Shown: positions 20,431-31,757, numbered from the stretch's first letter. The stretch: DNA of 64,000 nucleotides from Undaria pinnatifida (GCA_012845835.1 JABAKD010000005.1:3848155-3912154), one strand, 5' to 3'. The notes: generated from the letters alone by a model not told the origin. Numbers and translations: made by a program.

Positions 20431-20894
20431 GTTGGCCTATTAAGGCCTACATACTGCCGGTATATAGTCTAGCGCCAGTGAAATTACAGGGCCTATTGCC
20501 CGTACAGTGCCGGTGAAATCGCTTGGCACGACCGAAACCCGCTATACTATCAACAGTGTTACCTATACCCAATCGTGCGGGTGTTCGATATATTGCCGGT
20601 AATGTTGGCTGGGACGTACTTGTAGTACACTAGTAGTACTATATATGGAGACCGACGGGAAACCTGTCGGCGCTGCAGCAGCAGTAGATCATACCTGGTA
20701 TGCGATAGCTGGCGCTGAGCAGAGATTGAGATAGAGCAAACACAGAGTGAAAATAATCTCTCACAGCACAGGCGTCGAAGCTGCCTGTACTGACGGTTTT
20801 GCACCCTAGTAAACCGCCTTTCCAACTAGTACAAAGCCCAAACATCTTATTGAAAGTCATTCGTGGACTACAGATATCGTGACAGAAAACCACC

Positions 20895-21219
20895 ACTGCA
20901 CGCGTTGGGCTGGGGTGCCCTTTTCTTTAACACACGACACACGCAACGGTGTGTTCAGGCGCACGTTTTTTTTTTCCCTGCAAGGTTCTTGGCTTGAGGA
21001 GCTCCATATATCATCCCAAGAAGACTGATTCCGAGCAAAAACTGAGAGGACAACCCGATGGGCACAACCCGTGGCCTAGCCATGCACAATGAAATCGTTT
21101 TGCCAAAATAAAAAATCGAAGAAATTTCGACAAGGTTGGGTTAAGGAGTACCCTGTCATCCATCCGCAAAACGTTCCGGCCGAAAAGTGCTACGTAACTC
21201 TACCTATCGTGGTACGCGT
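20895..21219. mobile_element. family-A element, degenerate
   Basis: CACGCGTTGGGCTGGGGTGC at the left and CTACCTATCGTGGTACGCGT at the right, with GGTTCTTGGCTTGAGGAGCT inside as in other reverse-oriented copies. Confidence 0.4.
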
Positions 21220-21221
21220 CA

Positions 21222-21800
21222 AAACTTGCCCGTTTTCCCCGGGTCACGACCCGGCTCGAAAACTCGCGGGTCGAGTCGGGTAGGGTAAGGAGGAGATGTT
21301 CGAAATCTCACGGGACGGGTCGGGCCGGATCGGGTCAGGATTTTTTTTCAAAAAATAACTGGTCGGGTCGGGTCTGATCGGATCGGGTCGGGTCGGGTCG
21401 GGTTGGGTCGGGTCGGGTCGGGTCGGGTCGGGTCGGGTCGGGTCGGGTCGGGTCGGGTCGGGTCGGGTCGGGTCGGGTCGGGTCGGGTCGGGTCGGGTCG
21501 GGTCGGGTCGGGTCGGGTCGGGTCGGGTCGGGTCGGGTCGGGTCGGGTCGGGTCGGGTCGGGTCGGGTCGGGTCGGGTCGGGTCGGGTCGGGTCGGGTCG
21601 GGTCGGGTCGGGTCGGGTCGGGTCGGGTCGGGTCGGGTCGGGTCGGGTCGGGTCGGGTCGGATCGGGTCGGGTCGGGTCGGATCGGGTCGGGTCGGGTCG
21701 GGTCGGGTCGGGTCGGGTCGGGTCGGGTCGGGTCGGGTCGGGTCATTCTGGCCCGATCCGACGACTCGCGAGAAGAGATTCGATCCGTGAAAAGCCCTGT
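21222..21800. mobile_element. foldback element (family D) with GGGTC satellite interior
   Basis: Left arm GGGTCACGACCCGGCTCG and CTCGCGGGTCGAG, right arm CGATCCGTGAAAAGCCCTG, the same arms as at 24085, 39606 and 60942. Between them (21361-21745) lie about 75 nearly perfect GGGTC units. Confidence 0.7.
21361..21745 (+). repeat. GGGTC pentanucleotide satellite
   Basis: Nearly uninterrupted 5-bp units with a few GATCG variants. The Gly-Arg-Val-Ser and Thr-Arg-Pro-Asp frames are artefacts of the period. Confidence 0.97.
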
Positions 21801-22299
21801 TTTTTTTTCCCCGACAGCACGGCGGGCCTGGCTGGCATGTGGGCTCGTGTATGAACGATTTTGTACGTGTTGCTGGGTGTGCACACAGCCTTAGCCCTAG
21901 TTGTCACACGCACTCTTCCCTCCCCCCCCTTTCCCTGTTTTTTTTCTGTGGCAAAAGGGGTTCAGCGCCCCCCTCCCAACCTCACCCTCCCTTCCCTCCT
22001 CCTCGCCTCCCTTCCTTCCCGCATTCCGACCGGAAAATTTGGTTCGAAATAGTTCAGTCGGTCCTCTGTTGGAGACGAAAACAACATACCTGGTAGAATT
22101 TCTGAGATTCTTTTTTTTTGTGGCAAACGGGTGAGAGCACATCCCTCCAACCCTATCCCCCTCCCGCCGCTTCCCTTCCTTCCCGCATTCCGACGAGTTA
22201 AGTTCGTAATATGTAGCTCGGTGGTTCTTTCCGGGACAAAAACAACCCAGAATTTGTGTGCTTTTTTTCTGTGGCGAAACGGATCCCGCCCCCCCCCAA

Positions 22300-23160
22300 C
22301 CCTCGAACTAGGAATTTACCCATTTAAAACAAATAGAGACGCGAGAAAGTTGAAATGGCAATATAAAGTAAGGAATATGCCAGAAACAAGGTTGCCAGCC
22401 ATAGTTGATAGGGTTGTACGGGAGAAAATAACAAAAGGACGAGCTGGAATAAGATGGGATAATGTGGTCGAGAAAATATTGAAGGAGTTGGGAAGAGACC
22501 AAGAAGATATACCATCCATAGAGAAGTCTGGTGGGTACAAGACAGAATTAAAAGAAATAATATTAATAGAAGAAAGGGAAAGGTTAGCGCTAAGAAAATA
22601 AGGTAGACAAGGAGAAGGACCTAGAGATATACGGGGGAGTTGAGGGAAGATACTGGAATGGAAACGCATTTGCACGGTCCAATGGACTACGCGAAAACGC
22701 CGAAATTGCGATGTCGTGTAGGGGACCTGGACCTACCAAAAAGAAGAAAGAGATATACCAGTAGTCGGGAGGAGAAGGATGTGGATGCACATATGTGCCC
22801 GTGTGGCATAACAGAGAGTAAGGCTTGCATAGCGGGAGAATGTGAAATATGCAAGGAGGAACGGGATGCGCTGGAGGAGGAGGTGAGGAAATTACACGAA
22901 CGTGACATGGAAGAGTTTGATAGAATAGAGAGTAGCGAGAAAACGATCGCTATCCTAGGAGATAGATGGTGGCCGCAGACGGCGAAACAGGACGTGGGTA
23001 GGATACGCAAACAGTTTCTGTGTAATATATGGAAAAAGCGTAATGAGCGCCCAAACGTTGGAGATGTCTCTATTAGGAGTAGGAACGGTGCTTCGTCTCG
23101 AAAGGGATGCGTGGTCAATGGTCAAATCACTAAGGCAAGCAACAAATGAGTACGCTACCC
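22300..23160 (+). mobile_element. LINE-like retroelement, 3' part
   Basis: Frame 22308-22601 reads KLKWQYKVRNMPETRLPAIV followed by KGRAGIRWDNVVEKILKELG. This is the pattern downstream of the reverse transcriptase in many non-LTR elements (K.RW...VRMP..RLP and GR.R.RW.D.V). After a stop, 22640-23149 encodes a charged segment with a Cys/His cluster (CPCGITESKACIAGECEIC) and WWPQTAKQDVGRIRKQFLCN. The element ends AAGGCAAGCAACAAATGAGTAC then a C-rich tract. The reverse transcriptase core is missing. 3'-end copies lie at 15660, 15945 and 35360-36320. Confidence 0.65.
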
Positions 23161-23509
23161 CTCCCCCCCCCAACCCTTTGTTTTGTTTTGGCGATCACCA
23201 TGATGGATATCGAGTTAGGTCATATTTTGCGGGGTGGAGAACCCTATCTCCGCACAAGGAGAATGATCGCATCACGTAGTGTGAACATGGCAAGGCACCC
23301 ACGAGGCAGTTACATAGTAATTATACCCATCGCTGTCTCTGGAGTGGCCACACCAGAAAACAAAGTAACCCATTGGCGCTGTCATCCACAATGCAATAAA
23401 AATGGGCACACGATGCCGAATTCCGTCTTACAGCGGTTCTTGGAAGGATGCAGTTCACCCTTCATGCGACTCGCCGACCACCTCACGGCGCTTCCTTCGC
23501 GCTTGGTGC

Positions 23510-23640
23510 AAGCAATGCCTGCCTGGTTGGTGAAAACCCGACGTGCTCCGTCCCGGCGTAGTAGGGATGCGAGGGTCTATGGTCATACGACTACGGTCAT
23601 GCACAAACTGAGTACACCCCCCCACCCCCTCCCGTCTCCC
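23510..23640 (+). repeat. retroposon-like unit ending in ACTGAGTAC plus C tract
   Basis: GCCTGCCTGGTTGGTGAAAA, GTGCTCCGTCCCGGCG, TATGGTCATACGACTACGGT, then AACTGAGTACACCCCCCC. Third copy of the 5330 and 13965 unit. Confidence 0.55.
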
Positions 23641-23788
23641 TTCCTTCCTTCCCGTATTCCGACGGGAAAATAGGTTCGCGATAGCTCGGTCGGTCTTCTG
23701 TGAGGGACCAAGGGCTGCCAACGACGACTTCACAAGACCTGCTATACTTGGTCTGCACCCACTGTTTTGAAACACGAACTGCGTGGAA

Positions 23789-24046
23789 CTACAGCAGTCC
23801 TGGTCCCCCTATAGTACACTTTTGTGATGGAACTACGGCAGTAATGGTCCCTCTATAGTGCCGGTTAGTGCCAGCTGGAAATACCAATATGCCAGGTATA
23901 TCTATGGCGGCAAACCGGCACTAGTTTGTATGGTGCCACTATATTTGTTGCGTTCCCCCCATCTGTGCCAAGCGATTGCATAGGCACTATTAGCGGGAAG
24001 CCGGCACTACTCAACCGGCACTATATAGGGACCTACACTGCTGTAG
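23789..24046. mobile_element. inverted-repeat element built of TATAGTGCCGG motifs
   Basis: Left end CTACAGCAGTCCTGGTCCCC, right end the near complement GGGACCTACACTGCTGTAG, with several CTATAGTGCCGGTT or AACCGGCACTA motifs inside. The motif matches the 32-bp satellite at 19450 and resembles the hairpin element at 62407. Confidence 0.6.
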
Positions 24047-24084
24047 GGTGGGTTAAATTCGAAGTTCCAGAAGAGTGTTTTATG

Positions 24085-24320
24085 CCGTTTTTCCAGGGCT
24101 TTTTTTTCTTTTTTTCGCGGGTCACGATCCAGCCCGCTGGTCGAGTCAGGCAGTTTTCAAAATCTCGCGGGTTGGGTTGGGTCGGGTCGGGTCGGGTCGG
24201 GTCGGGTTGGGTCTGGTCGGGTCGGGTCAGGAGGTGGTCGAACTCTCACGGGACGGGTCGGATCATCATGCCTCGACCCGACCCGCGAGTAGTGACCTGA
24301 CCCGTGAACAGCCCTGCTTT
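24085..24320. mobile_element. foldback element (family D), short interior
   Basis: CGCGGGTCACGATCCAGCCC at the left and GACCCGTGAACAGCCCTG at the right. Only about a dozen GGGTC units inside, so a compact relative of 21222-21800. Confidence 0.65.
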
Positions 24321-24349
24321 TTATCCGCTGCGAGAACTATGCTACTCTA

Positions 24350-25341
24350 ATTTCAACTTACTATCAACACGCACCCCCATAAGGAGGGGGGGGTGATCCT
24401 CCGAGCTGATACTAGCTGCCAGATTCACTCCGGTGCTTGTCTTGTCGCTGCATCAGCCTAGCTCGCTGATCCACTCTTTTTTCTCACCAGCAGATTCTTG
24501 ACACGTGCAACCACCCACTCAACCGCCCGTGCACGGCAAGGCACGAGAGGGGGGAGGGGGAGGTGTACTCTTTTCATGCATAGCCGTAGTTTCGGACGGC
24601 CGTTGACCCTAGCATCCTTACAAATGTAGGACCATTGACCTTCGCATCTCTGCAAATTTGTAACATCGTTGACCCTCGCACCCCGACAATACCGGGACGG
24701 AGCGTGTCGGGTTTCCATCGCCCACGCAGGCATCGCGTGCAACAAGCGCGAAGCGCCGGGAGTTATCAGTGTAGCTACATGGAGAGCGAGCTGCATCCTA
24801 CCAAGAACCCCGTGCGAGGCGGACTACCGCACCTTGAGCTATACTTTGTTGGATATCCGACGACAGCGTCGAATGCATTTGTTTCGATTTCTGGCGTGGC
24901 CACTTCCAGAGACAATAATGGGGGACTCTATGCAACAGCCTCGCGGGTGCCCCCTTGCCTGTGGTCAAGGTTGTCCACTCCATTCAATGCGATTTAACTC
25001 GAGTTCCATCTCGGTTGCCGTCAAAACATCAAAACGAGATGAAAAAAAAAAACGATACCCTGGTGGTCTAGCTCAAAACATCAAAAACGAGGAGAAAAAA
25101 AAACGATACCCTGGTGGTCTAGCTCACTTAGTCTACATAGTGAGAGGCGTCTTTTTACAGAGTCTTCGCCAACCGACGCCAACCCCAGAAGCGCGCGCGC
25201 GCTGGAAGGGGGGGGGGGGGGGGGGGGGCAGTCATCATGCACTGCCGTATTCCTGAGGAACACAGGACGAGAGCGGGGGGCGGGGCGGCACTCACGCGTT
25301 CTTGCCGCAGTGATTTGACCATTGACCACACATCCCTTTAG
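24350..25341. other. non-coding, no gene accepted
   Basis: Includes an inverted copy of the 23510 unit at about 24600-24790, a 55-bp tandem pair with CGATACCCTGGTGGTCTAGC at about 25040-25125, and a 22-base G run near 25208. The plus frame 24780-24997 has plausible composition but no splice partner. Confidence 0.35.
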
Positions 25342-25565
25342 AGAATGAACATCGGAGGGGGGAGAGATCCACAGACAAGGACACGGTAAAAATAGGCGGG
25401 TGCTGCATAAGATACGACGCTCACGGTGATCGTTTTACCGTCGCCACCGATAACGTTGGTTATTTTTTCACAACGAGGGGCGACGCCCTCCCATACACGC
25501 CGTGCGCGTCGTCCGTAGCTGCGTCGACCGTAAACGATCCAAAGTTAGATGGCGATAATTTGTGA
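25342..25565 (+). CDS. unrecognised coding-like terminal exon
   Basis: Acceptor CATCCCTTTAG, then 73 codons to TGA. It contains KDTVKIGGCCIRYDAHGDRF and TVATDNVGYFFTTRGDALPY, well-mixed composition unlike the surrounding repeats. There is no ATG, so it would be a 3' exon needing a phase-1 partner, which I could not find. Confidence 0.33.
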
Positions 25566-25608
25566 AAAAAAACTCAACCACGCTGAAATGAAACGGAACG
25601 GAACGCAA

Positions 25609-25845
25609 TCAGCGAGCACGGCCGTTTCCCTGCCCTTTCCTCTGATCATCGGGGTGGAGTGATCGCAGCAACGCACTCAACGCACCGGCAAAGACAACCC
25701 ACCCCCCAGAGTTTTTGGAGTTTGCAAAGAATCCGAAGATTTCCCAGCCATCGTGGGAGAAACGGTCCCGTCCGGTAAACGCAGTATCTTCTTCTATAGA
25801 CCGTGACACGTGTTCCTGAGTGCCATCAACATGCCCCCTCGTCAT
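25609..25845 (-). CDS. unrecognised coding-like segment, minus strand
   Basis: 78 codons to a stop, with RDRFSHDGWEIFGFFANSKN and GGWVVFAGALSALLRSLHPD. Composition looks like real protein. Its stop lies 43 bp from that of the plus-strand candidate, another tail-to-tail arrangement. No family recognised. Confidence 0.3.
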   Translation of the reverse strand: MTRGHVDGTQEHVSRSIEEDTAFTGRDRFSHDGWEIFGFFANSKNSGGWVVFAGALSALLRSLHPDDQRKGQGNGRAR

Positions 25846-26551
25846 TATACACGACGAGTATCATTCAGCATCCCGCCCAACCATTTTACACGACAACCGA
25901 TGCTAATATCCCCCCCTGCTCTGTGCAGGACAAGGTACGACATCGCAGGGTTGATACATTGCAATATCAGAATAGACTCACACCAAACTTAGAAACCAAG
26001 CTCAAAAACCAAAAACGTGAATGAAAACTCAAAGTCCTCCAATCAAAAACCAATCTCTCAAAGCGAATCCTCAGAGTCTCAAACAAAGTAACAGCAGCCT
26101 CATGCTGGAAACATCAACCACCTCTCGAAAGCCATTGTCTGGAAAAAACGGCATCATCCTCAAAATTAGCCAGGAAAAACGACTTTTTCTCCGGATTCAT
26201 AAGTAACAAGAACTCCAATTTTTTGCATATCTTTCGAATTGCGTTGTTTGTTATCATTTTCTTTGGCTTGGGAGGGAGAGTTAGTTGCCGACATATCGAT
26301 CGCAGCATGCACTTCTGTGGCATGCCCACTCATCTTTGCCCATAATCACGCATCTCCCTCCCTTCACTGTCAGGGTATTGGCACAGAAATCACGAATGCC
26401 ACAGTCTGTTCGCGTGTTCTACCAGTCTGTCAACACCGTCCCGAGCTGTATTATCCACTTGGTACTGTCACTGACGCCATCAACCAAACGCCGCCATGCT
26501 GCTGCAATCAATGTTAGTTCTTCAACCATACAACATGAACCAAAACGCCTA
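25846..26551. other. A/C-rich stretch, no gene accepted
   Basis: Lys/Gln/Ser-rich plus frames at 25803-26206 and a minus frame at 26329-26114 (LANFEDDAVFSRQWLSRG). Neither has splice partners or family resemblance. Confidence 0.3.
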
Positions 26552-27311
26552 CAGGTTGATTCACGTTAAAACCCCCAATTTTATTCCCCGGCGACCGACG
26601 AATGTCCACGCCGCTTTTTTGATTCATACCGTGAATTTTTCACACGTCTTCTATGTGCCATTGCGAAGACCTCACCTTTTTTTTTTGTTTTTTGCCGGAT
26701 TTTTCGTCAGTTAAGATTTTCGGAAAAGTAGACCACCTTAGCCCAAATATTTCGGTCGAAAAAAAACAAGAAAGGAACAAAAAAATTGGAGGTCAGACCT
26801 CGGGATGGGCATGTAGAACACGCGTGCAAAATTTCAGGGTCTATTTCATCAAAAACGGCGAGGACACGTATACTTTTGTGCGTAAAAATGGGTAAGATAC
26901 GTGATTTCCTCCAAAAGACTTGGCTTTGGTGTAGGATCCAGTTTTTCGCTAGATTCTGCCTAATGTTGAACACAGGCAGGTCAGATGTTCGATTTTTTGC
27001 GCGAAAATTTCCACAGACATGCCGTGGAGTACGTCCAACCGGATCGTGCAAAATGCGCCGCAATTTGTTTCTCGCCCCCACTTAGAAAAAGCCTGAATAT
27101 CATTGAAAAATATGATGGCCTGTCATTGATTGGTCGACATGAGTTTCGCTCATAGAGACAGCCCGAGGCCGCTAAAAAACAAAACTGGCCCTGTCACCCT
27201 CTTCCACTGCCCGTGGGGGCCAGTATGATACCAAATATTCACTATTTGACTAGATATTGCGAGCGGCATTCGTGGGGGAGAGAATTTGTTTTTCTTTACT
27301 TGAACCAGCCC
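26552..27311 (+). mobile_element. ~750-bp inverted-repeat element, copy 1
   Basis: Ends CAGGTTGATTCACGTTAAAA and TTACTTGAACCAGCC are imperfect inverted repeats. The whole unit matches 40687-41434 in the opposite orientation (shared blocks include AATGTCCACGCCG, GTAGACCACCTTAGCCC, CATGCCGTGGAGTACGTCC). No intact ORF. Confidence 0.65.
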
Positions 27312-27829
27312 ATACGTAATTCTCTCTCGCAAACAAAGACATGCTCACTTTTTCTTTGTTCGGTTCCCGAACTCTAACAATTTTTCCATTACTCCCGATT
27401 TCCTCGAGACACCAGTCCCCAGTACGGGACCTAGCTGAACCAGGAAAATAGAACGAAACTCCGTACTATACCGAAACGCAACCAACCGCAGAAATTCGAT
27501 GTACTTGTATGTATTCCGCACGCTGTACGATGAAATGTGCAACATGTAGCGGCAGGACATTGAGCTGCTCAAAAACTCGAAACAAACAACAAATAGCTAC
27601 GGGTACTGATATAAGTATACTGATAAAAGTTTACCAGGTGCCGAAGTCTCCTGAAAATTGCATTATCTCTGCTGGCATACAGGAGGGCATGTCTGTCGAA
27701 ACAGACTAAATCTCGAACAACAGACAATTAATAGCTCCCCAAAAAACTGACGAACAACACCCTCGCTCTAAAACCAAGATACAACTACCGCCATCCCAAA
27801 AAAGCGCATGGGATATCCATCAGAAAGCC

Positions 27830-28400
27830 CCGGTTACAGGAAAAAGTCGTGTACATCAGTTGAGCGGGTTTGTCAAGAAATCTGCATGCTGATCGCCTGA
27901 CGCTACATTGAGTAATGACAAAACTGCCCCTTAAAAAGAAGCTCCCGCAAAAAGCGGTGTCGCGCATCGATGTGCTTCGAGTTCTGCATGCACACTGGGT
28001 TTTTGCGCCAGGTGCTTTGCGCCCTCGTTATCCTCGAAAGCCGCAATGCACGTCGCACGAAACTCCGGGTAAACAAAATAGAACACACAAATAAAACAAA
28101 AATAAATAAATAATACATTTTGTACAGTAAAATACACACATACCGCATGAATATTGCCTCCTTGATGGTGTCGTGCCAGTCCTGAATACTCGGCCCCAGT
28201 CGTCGAGAGCGTGACGCATATATCTATTCTCGGAAGCCAGCACACTCATTCCCCCGCACACATTATAGCACCACCTGAAACCGAACCCCTGTCAGTTGGC
28301 TTTTCTGGCATGGTCAGCATCTGCAAACGCTACCAGCTCAACTCTACTGACCCTTCTGGAAAGTAACGCCGAATCTCTCGTAGAAAACTCCTACTCTAAA
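27830..28400 (-). pseudogene. copia RNase H remnant with intron-like interruption
   Basis: Recognisable pieces are AFADADHARKAN, DICVTLSTTGAEY, AFEDNEGAKHLAQKPSVHA and KHIDARHRFLREL, the standard copia RNase H series, spread over three frames. Between EYSGLARHHQGGNIHA and the EFRATCIAAFEDN block lies about 100 bp of A/T-rich sequence starting GTATGT and ending CCCGGAG. Confidence 0.8.
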
Positions 28401-28506
28401 AGACCAAGCGCTGCCCTCCAGTGTACCTTCCTCGGCTGATTCGCGTACCTTGCTACCGCTCTCACCTTTTTTTCTTTTGAATATCCGGTCGTGTTTACTT
28501 CACGAG

Positions 28507-29290
28507 TCACATCAAGCACCCGACCAACTCGCGAAAAGACCAATCACCCACAGGTTCGTTCTTGTCGAACACCTCGAGCTTCAGACCAGTCGAAAGCGGG
28601 GTACTCCTCCCAGAACTGACATCAAACCTCGCCGCGGTGTTTTCAGCGAAAGCTTGTTGCGAAAACGTCAAAGTACCAGCACCCCAATCCCCCGCAAAAC
28701 GACGACCAGCACACCACCGCAACTCGCCCAGATTGTTGATCGGGACAAGGCGTTGAAGGTCTTCACATAACTGATCGCACCTAGCCTCAAGTCCTGCTGC
28801 AAATATATCATCCACATGAACTACTGTTACAATGGAAACAGAGCCCAAGTCGATCAGTCGCAAGACACGCATCAGCGTAGCACTGGGCAAATTCAAGAAG
28901 GTGTGGGTGAGTAGATGGTTGTGCCACGACCCCGACGCGTGTTTCAAGCCGCAGAGACTGCGGTTCAACCTGACTACCTTACTTACCAAACGTTTCGCCG
29001 CAATCATGGGGTAGTCGCCAAGAAACATGTTCTGCAGACTCCACTGGACGAACGCTTTCTCGGCGTCAAAATGACACAAGTCCAAGCCCAACTCGCACGC
29101 AATAGCACCCAGCAAACGAAAAAAAGACGCCGAAGGCGTCGGGGGGCAAATACCTCAAAGAAGTCAATACCCTCACACTGCTTAAAAGCTCGTGTCACCA
29201 GTCTTGCTTTCGCCCGGACCACAGAGCCATGCTCGTTGAATTTCCAGGCGAATGCCGACTTCGCCGAGATGACGTTCAGGCCGCCCGGTT
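28507..29290 (-). pseudogene. copia reverse transcriptase remnant
   Basis: Main frame 29115-28507 (202 codons) includes LGLDLCHFDAEKAFVQ, LNRSLCGLKHASGSWHNHL and the catalytic-box variant VVHVDDIFAAG (HVDD for YVDD). A preceding frame (RAKARLVTRAFKQCEGIDFF) supplies the start of the domain. Confidence 0.85.
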
Positions 29291-29935
29291 GCTATGTTTC
29301 CCCGAACGCACCCGCGCTCACCAGCCCACGGCACTCCTTGTCCATCCTCTGCCTCCAGATGACCGAATACTCGTCCACACACGCTTCAGCATACGACTTC
29401 GGCGTTGAAAGGTCGCTCACCGGGCGTGTGGGAAGGGGGGGGCATTCGTGCGGTGAGGCCTGGTGGACAAGTATATGACCTACACTATACCCTCCCGCGT
29501 TGCCAACAACGACCGCAGCCCATGTCCCGCAGCCTCTCGGTAACGCGCAGTCTCCCGCCTGGTCTTGCCTCTCATGCACATCGTCATCCTCTGGGTCCGT
29601 GTTATCATTACCCAGCTCCCGGGCAGCACGCTGTGGAAGCTGTGGCTGCGGTGACTGTATCGGCGGCGGCAGCGGCGACGATGGCGGCGGCGGTAACGAT
29701 GGCGGTGGCAGCAGCGGTGATGGTAACGGTGGCAGCGACGGCGGTGGTGACGGCGGTGGGGGTGGCAGCGGAGGCGGAGGCGGCGATGATGACGGCGGTT
29801 GCGACGGCAACAGTGGGGTAGGCGACGGCGGCTCGGACCATCCTCTGGGATCTCCCAGAGGCTCCGGGGTACCCGGGGACGGCGGTGGTGACGGTGGTGG
29901 CGGAGGGCTCTCCTCCTCCGGAGGCGGTAACCTCA
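29291..29935 (-). pseudogene. copia proline-rich linker
   Basis: Minus frame 30038-29292 is over 100 residues of Pro/Ser low complexity between integrase and RT. It ends SYAEACVDEYSVIWRQRMDK, the usual lead-in to the copia RT. The complementary strand shows Gly-rich shadow frames. Confidence 0.6.
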
Positions 29936-30760
29936 AGAACAGTTGCCTCGGGTTCTCCCAAAGAACGTCGCGGGAGTACGACTTCCGTCCAGACCGGCAG
30001 GATCTTGCAACAGTCTGCCAAGTGGTGTTTTCCGCCATTCAGGTAGAAACAAGCCTCTACCTTGGGCCCCGACTTCACGGTCCAATACCGGTTTCAAGAA
30101 CATGAGTAGCCGCGCACACGTCGCTCTTCCGTGGAACTTCTGGTATGACGAGTGCATGTCCAGCTTGTCCCTGGCCCTTGCCGCCGCCGTGTTGATCACT
30201 TCGCTGGCGTACTTGCACGCCTCAGTCCATAGGGGCTGCGTCGGCGGCATCTCCGAACAGAACGGGGGCCTCCAGGCGGGACGCCGTCGCAAGCTCCAGC
30301 GTCATGGCTATGCGCCGCTTGACCACGCCGTCATGCTTCGGAGCACCAACAGGCGTGCACTCGCAGAGGATGCCACGCTCGTTGAGCATTGCCACGAACT
30401 CCGGGTTGACGAACTCGGTACCGTTGTCCGAGCGAACACACTCCCACGATGGACGGGACACCCTTGGCAACGATGTCCGCCAGAAAACCAGCAAAGACCA
30501 TCGGAACGTCGGACTTCCGTTCCAAGAAATACGGCCATCCCATCCGCGAGTAGTCGTCGACGATCGTCATCAAGTACTGAGCACGACCGGCAGACGTAGG
30601 TTGTTGCCCCGACAGATTCACGAAAAGACGCTCCAGAGGCCTGGTGGAGCGGCGCTCGGTCGTCCACGGCACCATCATCCTCCTCCCGTTCGCCGCAAAA
30701 CACCCAGCACAGGAAACCAACGCTCCGAAAATCTTAGTGCCCATTTGGCGCGCCATCTCA
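29936..30760 (-). pseudogene. copia integrase remnant, catalytic residues altered
   Basis: Pre-integrase cysteines (CAGC), then LERLFVNLSGQQ, YLMTIVDDYSRMGWPYFLE, VRSDNGTEFVNPEFVAMLNE and GVVKRRIAMTLELA. The first catalytic Asp (usually DL.GP) is Asn here and the Glu position (usually ER) is Lys. The middle Asp is kept. A frameshift near 30490 splits it. Confidence 0.85.
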
Positions 30761-31177
30761 CGTTATCGAAGCCAATTCCAGATCCTCCCTTCGTCTTCCC
30801 TCTCTTCGGAAGCTCCTCATATAACCCCTCCCTTCTCTCCTTCAACCCGGAACGTCCCTCCCCCAGGCAGCTACATCAACTCCACTTCCCCTTTCACCTC
30901 CTTCTCTGCGAAAGGTCCTTAACCCCCCCCTCCCCCCCCTGAATGAGAGCATCCCTCCCCCCCTTCCCGCGAACGCCTACTCCATTCCCCAGGCATTAAA
31001 ACTCCCCTAGTTCATCGACCCTCGGGACGGCCCTCCGGCTGCCGCCCCCTCCTTCCTCCATCGTCGCCCAAAGACAAACACCACCTCCACAGCGTGAGCT
31101 CCCGCAGAGCCCTCATGTCTCGACCCTACCACCCCAAAAGCTCATCAAAATTTCCCTCAGCCCCCCCCGACACATGC
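30761..31177. other. C-rich non-coding stretch
   Basis: Pyrimidine-rich with short C runs. No gene recognised. Confidence 0.4.
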
Positions 31178-31528
31178 TGCCGTAGAGGGGGCGCACCATT
31201 TTATTTCTCTGAGGTTCCTCGCTTGAGGATCTCTGCACCGTCTCAACCCAAGCAATCTGACTTGGGGACGAAACAAAGGTGCTGCCCGATGAGCTGTCCC
31301 ATGGGTGGCCTCTGGGTATGCAACAAAAGTCTAGAAAAACAAAAAATTAACGAAATTCCGTCGATTTCGGTTTGTCAACGCCTTAACACCTGGAAACCCT
31401 TTTTGGGGACAAACTTGCTTGAAGTTAGTATAGGGAGGGATTTGGGGTCTCTAAAGCGGTTAAGGAGCGCCCGTCGTTCAGAAAACGTTTTATCAGCAAA
31501 AACGTGCTATCTCTATCGTAGCATGCGT
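31178..31528. mobile_element. family-A element with nested TTAA element (31375-31463)
   Basis: GCTGCCGTAGAGGGGGCGCA at the left and GCTATCTCTATCGTAGCATG at the right. The nested copy carries ACACCTGGAAACCCTTTTTG and GGGGTCTCTAAAGCGGTTAA. Confidence 0.6.
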
Positions 31529-31616
31529 CCCCCCTGCCAGTAGACCCCCCCACAACTGAGTGCATCCCCCCCCCCCTCCCCCCCCTCCCCGCCAGAAAAC
31601 GCCTCCCCCCCTCCGA

Positions 31617-31735
31617 GTCGTCCCACGCTAGGGGTGCAGCGGATTCTAAGTATTTTCTGAGCTGCTAACATGAGGGGCAGCTCGATATCTAACCCGAGAC
31701 ATGGCATTCGTTCGCGCAACCCGGCCAGCATTTCT
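31617..31735. repeat. family C repeat
   Basis: TCGTCCCACGCTAGGGGTGC, GATTCTAAGTATTTTCTGAG and CATTCGTTCGCGCAACCCGG in order. Confidence 0.6.
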
Positions 31736-31757
31736 ACGCGCCAGTTGAAAAGTCAAC

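Larger units (their letters stand above)
27820..30760 (-). mobile_element. decayed copia (Ty1-type) LTR retrotransposon
   Basis: Reading on the minus strand from 30760: pre-integrase zinc region, integrase, a proline-rich linker, reverse transcriptase, then RNase H near 28400-27830. This integrase-before-RT order is diagnostic of copia. Several frameshifts and stops break it, it is truncated upstream of integrase (no Gag or protease recognised), and no LTR pair is visible. It is inert. Confidence 0.9.

Noticed and set aside
20639-20896. Minus frame with a possible GTATGA donor
   Set aside because: Plausible composition but no accept-able partner exon or phase match to the 18.8-19.4 kb gene.
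21348-21894. Long Gly-Arg-Val-Ser and Thr-Arg-Pro-Asp ORFs
   Set aside because: Artefacts of GGGTC period-5 repeats; all frames are open.
24780-24997. Plus frame ending TPFNAI as a terminal exon
   Set aside because: Reasonable composition but no acceptor or upstream exon in phase.
29500-30105. Gly-rich plus-strand ORF of 201 codons
   Set aside because: Complement of the copia proline-rich linker and integrase on the minus strand.
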